From: Xestospongia muta
Taxonomy: Eukaryota > Porifera > Demospongiae > Haplosclerida > Petrosiidae
Direction of reading: 5' to 3'
Assembly: GCA_963693285.1 (NCBI GenBank)
Contig: OY848919.1
Coordinates: forward strand, 620,001-684,000
DNA: 64,000 nucleotides
Shown: positions 25,801 to 35,204 of the stretch, in pieces
How the letters are laid out: the number at the start of each line of letters is the position of its first letter
How positions within the stretch are numbered: position 1 is the stretch's first letter
Notes under the pieces: model-generated
Databases searched by the model: none
Told to the model about the DNA's origin: nothing
What the model saw: the letters and a program-made list of their open reading frames with translations, nothing else
Program-made: the position numbers and the translations under genes

Positions 25801-28800
25801 TCTGATCTCAACTGTTGAATTTCTAGTCTACCATCATCTCGTTCACCTTCAAGTCGACGTAAGAGATGAGCAGTTGTAGGTCCCCTGGACTCTGTACGTA
25901 CTCTATTCAACTCATCATTGACCTACATTGTAGTAATATAATAATATTAATAGAGAGAGATCTACTTGAGTGTAGAGTAGTTGGAAGTTGTCCCTATCTT
26001 GAGTTAATGCTTTAGCATCTTGTTGTATCTATAGAACACAAGATGATATTATATTGTCACTATTGTATCTATATAGAACATAGCATATAGTGATATGATG
26101 ATCACATGACTATCATGTGATCATCATATGATACAAGCAGATGTTATATTATATGTATATTGTCACTATTGTATTGTGTATTGTTGTAACATATGGTTTT
26201 ATTACATAATGTAATATCTACTAATGAATCTTCTCAATTAAGAACACCCTCTATATTCAGACCACTACTGACATACTAGAACACCCTCTATATTCAGACC
26301 ACTACTGACATACTAGAACACCCTCTATATTCAGACCACTACTGACATACTAGAACAACCTCTATATTAAGGACAGTTGGTCTAATATACTAGTTACAAT
26401 ATATCTCATAGTGTCCAGTAGAGAGGAGATCATAATATAATATGATATAATGTCATTACACTCCAGTACTGAGACATTGTGATATGTTTTATTATACAAT
26501 CTATTATCAATGATATATAATATTACACATAATGGTTCATAAAGTGTTCTCTAATTAAAGACCACTCACTTGTAATAACTCTGTTTCAAAGCTCTTCACA
26601 GCCTCTCTGAGTTCATCTCTTTCTTTTTGAAGTTTTCTCAGCTCTCCTGGACTAGAAGATGTTATTGGAGATTTTCCTCTCTTTTCTTTGCCTCCTTCTA
26701 ACACCTCCAATTTATCTTGAAGGGTACATTCTACACAAACAAGTTTAGAAAACCAGTTAAACCAGTCAACGTTACCAGTTTCTTTGAGTCGTTGAATCTG
26801 TTTTCTCAAGAGCCGATTTTCCTTTGAGAGTTTCTCAAGGAGTTCAGCTGCTTGCTCCGAGTCATTTTGAGATGTAGCTAACATTTCTGCCATTCTCTGA
26901 TTATCAGAAAGCACTTCATTATGTAACTAATATAATGATCAAAGATACATAAAGTTAGGACACTACACTGACTAACTGTTTCATGTTGTCCTTTCTCTTC
27001 TTCTAGTGTCTTTAGTTTTTGAGTGAGTTCATGACATTTCTGGACTAACCTATCAACTTCAGATTTCAACGATCCCTCCTTGCCTTCTCTCTCTTTCTCC
27101 ATCTCCTTCACTAGCTCTCCTATCTCCTACACATAACAAGACAATACACACTCACAACAAAGACTAATATAGCATTATTATATTATAACAGACAGAGATT
27201 GTTATTGCAATAATAAAATCAAAGTCATTAACATTACATGTTAAAATCATTTTAAAAACAACTTTTCAATAGAAATTTAACAAACAACAAGACTCTCTAT
27301 TACTTCAAGAAAACAGAACAATAACTGATGACATAATAATGTCACCTTATGCTACCATATTGTCCCCAATCATTACTATATACAAGTACTGCACAGTTTA
27401 TTTCCAGATTGAGGACCATATACTCACTACATGTATTACTGACTCAATGTTCCTTTAATATATTACTCCATCTATTTACTATATAGTCTCACAGATACTA
27501 TAGTACTTACTTGTAATTCTGTACAAATACGATAGTTTTTATTACTTAATTCATCAACTCGAGACTGCAGCTGTGAACATTTAGTCTGTTCTTCTATCAG
27601 TTCAGATTCTAATTTCTGATTAGCTTGTTGTAAGAAGTCCACCTATAAAGAAAACATTTACATGTCATGATGATGTTTGGACCCCTTGTGTATAGGGTCT
27701 GGAGTACTACCTGAATATTGAGATGAGCAGTCATTCTTTCATTACTCTCTATCTTGCCTTCCATAGCCAATGCCTCAGGAGGTCGTCCTCCTCTCAACTG
27801 ACTGGAAAGACGTTCTATTTCTCCTTCTCTTCGCTCCACCTAGAATGTTGTAATTAATTATTCATCTATCAATCCAGTTATTGATTCATTCATCCATTCA
27901 TCAGTCCATCCGTCCATCTATCTATTCATTCATCCATTCATCAGTCCATCCGTCCATCTATCTATTCATTCATCCATTCATCAGTCCATCTGTCCATCTA
28001 TTCCATCTATCTATCCATTCATCCATCCATCAGTCCATCCGTCCATCTATCTATTCATTCATCCATTCATCAGTCCATCCGTCCATCTATCTATTCATTC
28101 ATCCATTCATCAGTCCATCCGTCCATCTATCTATTCATTCATCCATTCATCAGTCCATCCGTCCATCTATCTATCCATTCATCCATCCATCAGTCCATCC
28201 GTTCATCTATCTATTCATTCATCCATTCATCAGTCCATCCGTCCATCTATCTATTCATTCATCCATCCGGTTATTGATTCATCCATCCATCCATCAGTCC
28301 ATCCGTCCATCTATCTATTCATTCATCCATTCATCAGTCCATCCGTCCATCTATCTATTCATTCATCCATTCATCAGTCCATCCGTCCATCTATCTATTC
28401 ATTCATCCATTCATCAGTCCATCCGTCCATCTATCTATTCATTCATCCATTCATCAGTCCATCCGTCCATCTATCTATTCATTCATCCATTCATCAGTCC
28501 ATCCGTCCATCTATCTATTCATTCATCCATTCATCAGTCCATCCGTCCATCTATCTATTCATTCATCCATTCATCAGTCCATCCGTCCATCTATCTATTC
28601 ATTCATCCATCCATCAGTCCATCCGTCCATCTATCTATCCATTCATCCATCCATCAGTCCATCCGTTCATCTATCTATTCATTCATCCATTCATCAGTCC
28701 ATCCGTCCATCTATCTATTCATTCATCCATCCGGTTATTGATTCATCCATCCATCCATCAGTCCATTCGTCCATCTATCTATTCATCCATCCATCCATCA

Positions 28801-29607
28801 GTCTATCCATCCATCTATCTATTCATTCATCCATTCATCCTACTAACCTGTTTCTTAAGATCTTCTATACTATCTAATAATAATGATTTCTCTTTTTCTG
28901 ATTGTTCTAAAGATCTTTGCATGTTAGCCATTTTGTTGTCAGCCACTTTGAGGAGATCGGCGATATAAAGATCAGGAGGAGGAATAGAAACATGAGCTTT
29001 CTGGGACGTAGGAACAGATGGGTTATCTGTGAGGGTAGAGTCAAGCTCCATACGTTGTCGACGAAATGGTATTTGCCGTTTTCTTCCACCTGGAGTTTGA
29101 ATGACAGCTTGCAAGTTTTTTTCTTGAAGTTCTAAAATTTTTTCCGACTTGGTTTGTGATTCTTTTTCTTGTGTAATCAAACGTTGCATATATTGATTGT
29201 TGAGAAATTTCAAGTCAGTATTCTCGTGTTCAAGTCGTCTTATGACAGCTTTTAACTCTTTACTTTTGAGTTCAAGAGATTCTTTAAGCTTCATGATTTG
29301 TTGATGAAGACCAATGTTTTCTTGAGTTAGTCGGCCATTGTCTTGTTGATATGGTGCTACATGTTGTTCCCACAAACCTATATAGCAGACAGATATATAA
29401 ATGATAAATGTTATAGGACTTGCCTTTTTGTTCTTTGTTCTTTGCCAGTTGTAATTTAGCATTTCTCAAGCTCTCTGTTGTGTGAAGTAAGTCACTAAAA
29501 ATACGTTCAACTAGAGGTAAAGACTCCACTCCCAGAGGCTGACGATAGCCTAGCTGATCTAGACGTTTTCTAAGCCCAGTGAACTTTCTTTCCATAGCTG
29601 TGGCCAT
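21669..29607 (-). CDS. CEP135: centrosomal protein CEP135, intact copy
   Basis: Centriole assembly protein linking cartwheel and microtubules. Exons (minus strand, high to low): 29424-29607, 28848-29377, 27711-27839, 27511-27642, 26977-27126, 26570-26926, 25966-26028, 25695-25922, 25361-25573, 24074-24283, 23460-23795, 23032-23217, 22888-22986, 22425-22637, 22323-22385, 22192-22277, 22044-22148, 21862-21994, 21669-21731. Phases agree throughout. With a 45-nt mini-intron (26731-26775) removed the product is 1144 aa, against 1140 in human. Family signatures include [20 protein letters not shown] at the N-terminus (microtubule-binding region), [37 protein letters not shown], and a Ser/Pro-rich tail ([13 protein letters not shown]). 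Nearly all the rest is coiled coil. The first intron looks like GC-AG. Several introns carry expanded tandem repeats. Confidence 0.9.
22832..22878. repeat. GT microsatellite, CEP135-B intron
   Basis: GT dinucleotide run with one GG interruption, next to a GATG/GATA-rich stretch, in the intron between exons 13 and 14. Copy A has a related run at about 5013-5047. Confidence 0.85.
24397..25340. repeat. 58-bp tandem repeat, CEP135-B intron, about 16 units
   Basis: Same unit as at 6564-7158 but about six units longer, and more uniform inside the array. It lies in the intron between exons 9 and 10. The length difference between two otherwise near-identical segments shows array turnover after duplication. 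Confidence 0.9.
26242..26371. repeat. 37-bp tandem repeat, CEP135-B intron
   Basis: Three full units and one partial of the 37-bp repeat seen at 8066-8232, in the intron between exons 6 and 7. Confidence 0.85.
27862..28845. repeat. TCCA/TCTA-rich minisatellite, CEP135-B intron
   Basis: About 980 bp of imperfect 40-bp units (CATCAGTCCATCCGTCCATC and variants) in the intron between exons 2 and 3. It leaves a 286-codon open frame on the + strand made only of the repeat ([19 protein letters not shown]), which is not a gene. Copy A has about 560 bp here. Confidence 0.9.
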
Positions 29608-29815
29608 CCTTTATGTTTTTTCGTTTGGCGCCATGACAGCAAATTGGAATTTAATGAGTAATATAATACAACAATATACGAGATTTTACGGAAAACGTTT
29701 GAAATTTCTATAGAAATGAAAAGGGAGCAAAATATTCCATGACCACACCTCCCTTGTAACACACTTTGTACTTAACCGTAAACTACAAACCCGTAAACAA
29801 TATGATTCAGCAGTT
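29608..29815. promoter_or_regulatory. short divergent promoter region, CEP135 / Rab paralogue 1
   Basis: Only 208 bp separate the CEP135 start on the minus strand from the first Rab start on the plus strand, so both promoters must lie here or overlap the genes. No clear TATA box is seen. Block A lacks this region because its CEP135 exon 1 is broken. Confidence 0.5.
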
Positions 29816-30424
29816 ATGGAAACAGTTGACCTTAAAGTCATCATCATTGGAGATGCTGGAGTGGGTAAGACGTCTCTAATGTATCGATTAGTCAGAGACA
29901 AGTTTGATCCAGCCTTTTTGACCACCATTGGTGTTGATTTTTTGAGAAAAAAGATTTCGGTACACGAACAAACCTATCAACTTGTTCTATGGGACACTGC
30001 TGGTGCTGAGCGATTTATGTGTTTGAACCAACATTTCTATAGATCACCATCTTGTATTGTACTTGTGTTCTCTGTTGACAATCGTGATAGTTTCTTTAAC
30101 TTAGACAAATGGTATAAAGAGTGTGTACAATATTTAATGGTTGATATTGAGAATGTACCATTTGTTTTATTGGGTAATAAAACTGATCTTGAAACTGTAG
30201 TAACACCAGATGAAGTAAAGACGTGGTGTGATAAACATCACAATATCCCATATGTTGAAACTAGTGCTAAAAATGGAACTGGAGTCCAGGAGGGTTTTGA
30301 ATTGGTAACTAAACGTTATCATGATCTTACACCTAAACAAAAGATTGAATTGAAAGCAGTAAACATGACAAATGATACTACAAATGAACAAAGTACTTTG
30401 AGTGGGTGGATATGTCAATGTTAG
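29816..30424 (+). CDS. divergent Rab7/9-like GTPase, paralogue 1
   Basis: Intronless, 202 aa. G-protein motifs in order: P-loop GDAGVGKT (12-19), switch I with Thr37 (TTIGVDF), G3 WDTAGAER (59-66), G4 NKTD, G5 ETSAK. The Gln that positions the attacking water in Rabs is Ala64 here, which by general knowledge of Ras-family GTPases lowers GTP hydrolysis. It ends in CQC, a C-x-C type geranylgeranylation motif. The sequence around FFNLDKWYKECVQY and VPFVLLGNK resembles Rab7/Rab9. First of three tandem relatives; block 30045-30335 is almost identical to part of paralogue 3. A membrane-trafficking role is inferred. Confidence 0.8.
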   Translation: METVDLKVIIIGDAGVGKTSLMYRLVRDKFDPAFLTTIGVDFLRKKISVHEQTYQLVLWDTAGAERFMCLNQHFYRSPSCIVLVFSVDNRDSFFNLDKWYKECVQYLMVDIENVPFVLLGNKTDLETVVTPDEVKTWCDKHHNIPYVETSAKNGTGVQEGFELVTKRYHDLTPKQKIELKAVNMTNDTTNEQSTLSGWICQC

Positions 30425-30824
30425 CTATTGATATTCCTTTTAAATTATTTAGTTTTTTGTATGTCCTGTGTTGTGGCAAGCACAAATTTTATTGTTTTTA
30501 TTCAAAAAATTCATAAAATAAAATAATAGTATATATGTATATAAGATAACATAAAACCAAAAAAGGCATCAGAAATTATTAAACTTGCTAATAGAAATAC
30601 TAACAGTTATTGGACTTGCAAATGTTGCATTCTTTCTGTTTAGCCCCCCAAGAATGCTTGCTTTATTACAAGTGGGTGTGGCTCAATGTCTAGTGATAGT
30701 GTGTGAACATAACTTTATATCCATGACTGGTAAGTGGTACCTGCACCTCTCGTGTATATGTTATAGTCTAACTAACTTTCTACTGACAAAAATAGCTTTT
30801 TTATTCAACATAATTTGATTTGGT

Positions 30825-31439
30825 ATGGAAGAAATTCCTGACCTTAAAGTAGTAGTCATTGGAGATGCTGGAGTGGGTAAAACATCTCTGATGTATCGAT
30901 TTGTCAGAGACACCTTTGGTCCAGATATTCTAACATCCATTGGAGTTGATTTTTTGAGAAAGAAAGTTTCAATAGATGAAGAAACTTATCAACTCACTGT
31001 TTGGGACACTGCTGGTTGTGAACGATATATGCAACTGAGTCAAGTCTTCTATAGATCACTATCTTGTGTTGTACTGGTGTTCTCTGTCGATAATCGTGAT
31101 AGCTTCTCCAACTTAGACAAATGGTATGAAGAGTGTGTACAATACTGCACGCAAGTTGATATTGAGAGTATGCCATTGGTTTTATTTGGTAATAAAACTG
31201 ATCTCAAAGCTGTGATTACACTAGATGAAGTAAAGATGTGGTGTGATAAACATCACAATATTCCTTACATTGAAACTAGTGCTAAAGATGGAACTGGAGT
31301 TCTTAAAGGTTTTGAATTACTTACCAGACGTTTTCATGAACTCACAACAGAACAAAAGAATGTGCTGAAAACTGTAAAAATGACAAATAATGCTGAAAAT
31401 GAACAGAATACTTCAAGTGACTGGGTCTGTCAGTGTTAG
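30825..31439 (+). CDS. divergent Rab7/9-like GTPase, paralogue 2
   Basis: Intronless, 204 aa. P-loop GDAGVGKT (13-20), switch I Thr kept (TSIGVDF), G3 WDTAGCER with Cys65 in place of Gln, then NKTD and ETSAK. C-terminus VCQC, a C-x-C prenylation motif. It differs from paralogues 1 and 3 along its whole length, so it has escaped the recent exchange seen between them. The gap of 400 bp upstream holds no gene; a short frame at 30585-30818 has no support. Confidence 0.8.
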   Translation: MEEIPDLKVVVIGDAGVGKTSLMYRFVRDTFGPDILTSIGVDFLRKKVSIDEETYQLTVWDTAGCERYMQLSQVFYRSLSCVVLVFSVDNRDSFSNLDKWYEECVQYCTQVDIESMPLVLFGNKTDLKAVITLDEVKMWCDKHHNIPYIETSAKDGTGVLKGFELLTRRFHELTTEQKNVLKTVKMTNNAENEQNTSSDWVCQC

Positions 31440-31653
31440 CTGGTGTGTTTGTTTTCTACTATAATTGTTAATATGAATCATTTGTTTTAAGTGTGATATT
31501 TCCTGCAAACTATTATTTTTTATTTAAAAAGCATAAAATAAATTAAGGAAGCTAGTAGATCTGTGATTAGTAACCAACCACACCTCATCCACCTGCAGGT
31601 ATATCTGCTGATAGATTCATCACTGTGTGTGTTCAAAATATTTATAATTCAAT

Positions 31654-32241
31654 ATGGAAAGAATTCCTGAACTCAAAGTGATCATCGTAGGAGATGCTGG
31701 AGTGGGTAAGACATCTCTGATCTATCGATTAGTCATAAATAAATTTGATCCAGCTCGTATGAGTGCCCTAGCTTTTGACTATTTAACAAAAAGGATTGCA
31801 ATACAAGAACAGATCTATCAACTTATGCTTTGGGACACAGCTGGTAGTGAGCGAACTGCTGTGCCGTTACATAGAATCTACTATAGAAATCCATCTTGTA
31901 TTGTACTTGTGTTCTCTGTTGATGATCGTGATAGTTTCTTTAACTTAGACAAATGGTATAAAGTGTGTGTACAATATTCACTGGTTGATATTGAGAATGT
32001 ACCATTTGTTTTATTGGGTAATAAAACTGATCTTGATAATGTAGTAACACCAGATGAAGTAAAGACGTGGTGTGATAAACATCACAATATTCCATATGTT
32101 GAAACTAGTGCTAAAAATGGAAGTGGAGTCCAGGAAGGTTTTGAATTGGTAACTAAACGTTATCATGAGCAAAAACAAGGAAAGACATTGAAAACTATAA
32201 AACTTAATCATACCACTAGTAGTAGGAGTTACAAATGTTAA
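31654..32241 (+). CDS. divergent Rab-like GTPase, paralogue 3
   Basis: Intronless, 195 aa. P-loop GDAGVGKT (13-20) is intact. Switch I is altered: the Mg-binding Thr position is Ala38 (MSALAFDY where Rab9 has FHTIGVEF). G3 is WDTAGSER with Ser65 in place of Gln. NKTD and ETSAK are kept. The C-terminus ends SYKC, a single Cys instead of CxC, and is shorter. Loss of both the switch I Thr and the Gln suggests poor effector switching or hydrolysis. It may be a non-cycling GTPase or a gene on the way to loss, though the frame is open. Confidence 0.75.
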   Translation: MERIPELKVIIVGDAGVGKTSLIYRLVINKFDPARMSALAFDYLTKRIAIQEQIYQLMLWDTAGSERTAVPLHRIYYRNPSCIVLVFSVDDRDSFFNLDKWYKVCVQYSLVDIENVPFVLLGNKTDLDNVVTPDEVKTWCDKHHNIPYVETSAKNGSGVQEGFELVTKRYHEQKQGKTLKTIKLNHTTSSRSYKC

Positions 32242-32615
32242 ATATGTTTTAATTTTATCTTTGCAAAATGAACTGCATTATTTTTTATATCCTGCAAAAT
32301 AAAATTATGTTATTAATAGTAAGTGGGTGTGGCTCAATGACCTCAGTCAGGCTATCGATCATATGACCATAAGTGTGAATACACTTTTACTTAGTGAGGA
32401 CAATCTCAGATGACGTGGTGCTTCTAGTTCAATTGGTTAAGTTAGACTAAGCAAACAAGACTTGAGGTAAGCAGTAGACCTAGTTACTTTATTTGTTAAG
32501 TCACTGTATAATAGCTCATGGTCGTTCTATGAAAGGTGGGCGTGTCTGCAAGACGTTATTCCTTCTTCTTTTACTACTCAGGTGATAGTACCATATACAA
32601 TACTGTCTGACAGTC

Positions 32616-33224
32616 ATGTCAAATAAACCAATATTTCTCAAAGTTGTCCTGCTTGGAGATGGCGGAGTAGGCAAATCCTCACTCATCCAACGATTTGTAA
32701 GCAACAAATTTGATCCTGGCATGTTCCATACCATCGGAGTTGAGTTTTTAAATAAAGATATGGAAGTCGACAATGATCGTTACACACTTCAAATTTGGGA
32801 CACTGCTGGTCAAGAGAGATTCAAGAGTTTGCGGACGCCATTTTATCGTGGCAGTGATTGCTGTCTGCTCACTTATGCTGTAGACGATGTACAAAGTTTT
32901 CAAAATTTAATAATGTGGAAGAAAGAATTTCTTTACTATGCTGACGTAAAAGACCCAGAAAATTTTCCCTTTATTGTCTTAGGTAACAAAATTGATGTTA
33001 GCGATCGAAAAGTAAGTCCCGAAGAAGCAAGAAGATGGTGTACTGAAAATGGAGATATGCCTTATTACGAGACCAGTGCTAAACAAGCTCTTAACGTAGA
33101 GCAAGCCTTTGAAGCAGCCATTAAGAGAATAAGTGTTTTGGGACATTTATCTATTTCTAAAAAGACTGATTTTACTGTCGACTTGAGTGGGAAGAAGCCC
33201 AAGGGAGGTGGGTGCTGTGCATAG
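32616..33224 (+). CDS. RAB9: Rab9 GTPase
   Basis: Intronless, 202 aa, close to vertebrate RAB9A in length and sequence. Motifs: GDGGVGKS, FHTIGVEFLNKD (Rab9 switch I), IWDTAGQERF with the normal catalytic Gln, FYRGSDCCLLTYAVDD, GNKID, ETSAK, and a C-terminal GGGCCA with two prenylatable cysteines. Rab9 directs late-endosome to trans-Golgi transport of mannose-6-phosphate receptors. It is the probable source of the three divergent upstream paralogues, which share its orientation and lack of introns. Confidence 0.9.
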   Translation: MSNKPIFLKVVLLGDGGVGKSSLIQRFVSNKFDPGMFHTIGVEFLNKDMEVDNDRYTLQIWDTAGQERFKSLRTPFYRGSDCCLLTYAVDDVQSFQNLIMWKKEFLYYADVKDPENFPFIVLGNKIDVSDRKVSPEEARRWCTENGDMPYYETSAKQALNVEQAFEAAIKRISVLGHLSISKKTDFTVDLSGKKPKGGGCCA

Positions 33225-33671
33225 GCCATATTATTATCATTTAAAATCTATAATTTATAATAATTAAACAATGACGGTGATTTTTTTGTGGTAATTAGAG
33301 TTGTTATTGTTATATAGTAAAATGTAATGTTAACATTTTCATACTCTTTTTGTGTGTGAAGTACATTAATCTTTGCCCTTTGACCACACTTTCAATTCTG
33401 ATACTCACTATTATATCAAATGAAGGTTCTTTTTCTTTTCTATTTCACTTCTTCTGATATTATATAATGTATTTCATTCAAAAAATCTTTTTTTTTCTAA
33501 TCAAGATAAAATTTTCACATTACATAGAACAAAATAAATTATTATGGCAGATGACAATATTTACATGTATATGACAGGATGACATTAATGATATAATAGG
33601 GATCACATGACTAGACCCTATCGTTATGACTACCAATTAAAAATTAATAGATCACATGACAGTGATATGAC
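33225..33671. other. RAB9 / UBL3 convergent intergenic
   Basis: AT-rich 3' flank of RAB9 (+) and UBL3 (-). An AATAAA-like signal is near 33532. No further gene seen. Confidence 0.5.
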
Positions 33672-34589
33672 TTATAAAATTGTGCAACAACTTTGGGTGC
33701 GGTCATTGGCTTTACGTGAGGGTCTGGGCTGATCTATATAAATAAAATCTGGTATTGTGAGCAAGTCATACTATTTGATTAACCTTGTCTCTCTTCCTGA
33801 GACACATTGGCTCTGACAATAAGATGCATCACAATAGTTTTGTTATGAGGTAGTGACAGATCTGAATCATAGGAAGTGACATTTAAACTCAATAATGTAG
33901 GTAGACAGGAATATTTTCCCAAATCGTATTACCCATACAAAATATTTCAATACCATGTTTGTACATTCTGTGAAATGGTTCAAGGTTTAATGTCCATGAT
34001 GTAATATAAATGATCTTTTAATGTGGTAACAGGAGTCATTGCCATGGTAACAGACTGGAAGTATTATTAGGTTTATGGGATGTGGTTTAACATACAAAGA
34101 AATTTGGCTAGACAATTAGCTAACATTAACACAAAGTCAATTTGTATAGAAAAAACTTCATACATTGTTACATTGTTGTGTATTATGATACTGAGGCTAT
34201 TAACTACACTTGACAATGTGTGAAATATCACTACATATATTATTATACAAAGTGACAATGAATTTGTTGGTATTATTTCCTTTCAAGAAAACAACAACGA
34301 AAACAAGATATGAACATACCTGATAATGTCGTGGACTGACTGAGGAATTTTCCTTGATAAAGTAATTTTAAGAATTGAGGATGATCAACTGTTCTATCTT
34401 CCCATTCTATCGGCCAGTTAGTATAGACATGGCGAATTATCTCTTTGGATGTTATAGAGGGTTCAAATGTAAAAGTACTGGTCTCTCCTGTTACTAAGAG
34501 AAGACGAAGGGAGATCTATAGAGAACGAGCTTTCAATACCAGTTCAATAGAAGGATCCTTACTTTGTCACAAGTTGATTCTGTCGGCAT
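33672..34589 (-). CDS. UBL3: ubiquitin-like protein 3 (membrane-anchored Ub fold)
   Basis: Four exons: 34563-34589, 34320-34515, 33784-33861 and 33672-33733, all GT-AG with consistent phase, giving 120 aa (117 in human). Matching stretches: ISLRLLLVTGETSTFTF, HVYTNWPIEWEDRTVD, LKLLYQGKFLSQSTTL and NKTIVMHLIVRANVS. The C-terminus SCCTIL is a CaaX box (CTIL) preceded by Cys, as expected for a prenylated and palmitoylated plasma-membrane Ub-fold protein. UBL3/MUB proteins sort cargo into small extracellular vesicles in animals. The first exon is tiny (9 codons), so it would be missed by ORF callers. Confidence 0.88.
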
Positions 34590-34733
34590 AGCTGGTCAAT
34601 CTAGAGATGAGATTTCGCCTTAGAGCAGTATGCCAGACTGACCACACCCCTAGACCAAACCTGCCAGTTGGTTGATCTAATGACGTCATTATCGTTAAGA
34701 CGTTATGAATATAAGCAGAACGAACTCTGTTCT

Positions 34734-34741
34734 CTTTATAA
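34734..34741 (+). promoter_or_regulatory. TATA-like box
   Basis: TTTATAAG lies about 90 bp before the start of the 104-codon gene and just after an imperfect inverted repeat (GAAC...GTTC). Its place relative to the ORF fits a core promoter. Confidence 0.35.
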
Positions 34742-34827
34742 GTTTGTGAACTCGGTGGAGACTGACAGTTTACTTCCCAACAAATCAGCGAGAATAAAGT
34801 CTTAAAATCACCGAGCAGATTATCTCA

Positions 34828-35142
34828 ATGGAGCAGAAACAATCGAGAGCGGATGATATAAAATCTCAACAAGACTTGTCTGCAAAGAGACTAGCAGCAG
34901 CCCAACTCTTAAAGAAAATCGGTGATGAAACAGACACTCGCAATTTCTCTCATTTGATATCAGAGTGGAAAGAAGACTGTAGTAGTAATGCAGAGACTAA
35001 CAATACCAATGAAGAGGAAGAAAGTGTTTATTATCGATTGTACAGGCAGGCTTCAGAATACATTAGAAGTTGGACAGTCTGGGACAGTAACAACTCCACT
35101 GACGTCACGAGAACAGACAGTTATTTAAGTTCTTCCATTTAA
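34828..35142 (+). CDS. small acidic hydrophilic protein, unknown
   Basis: Single-exon frame, 104 aa. Not recognised. It has a helical, charged N-terminal half (DLSAKRLAAAQLLKKIGDE), an Asn/Glu-rich middle and a Tyr/Trp-containing segment (YRLYRQASEYIRSWTVWD). There is no signal peptide or membrane segment. A TATA-like box precedes it and an ATTAAA-like stretch follows. It diverges from UBL3 with 238 bp between the starts. The size and promoter argue for a real gene, but it could be one exon of a longer one. Confidence 0.5.
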   Translation: MEQKQSRADDIKSQQDLSAKRLAAAQLLKKIGDETDTRNFSHLISEWKEDCSSNAETNNTNEEEESVYYRLYRQASEYIRSWTVWDSNNSTDVTRTDSYLSSSI

Positions 35143-35204
35143 AAAATCATGTTATTAAAATAATATGTTTTTATATTTCATTCTTGTAAACACCTCGGCT
35201 AGTA

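Noticed and set aside
27881..28741. 286-codon open frame on the + strand rich in HPSIHQS repeats
   Set aside because: It is a translation of the TCCA/TCTA minisatellite inside a CEP135 intron on the other strand; the repeat period keeps one frame open by chance.
30585..30818. 77-codon frame between Rab paralogues 1 and 2
   Set aside because: Low complexity and hydrophobic, no homologue next to the other Rabs, no promoter signs.
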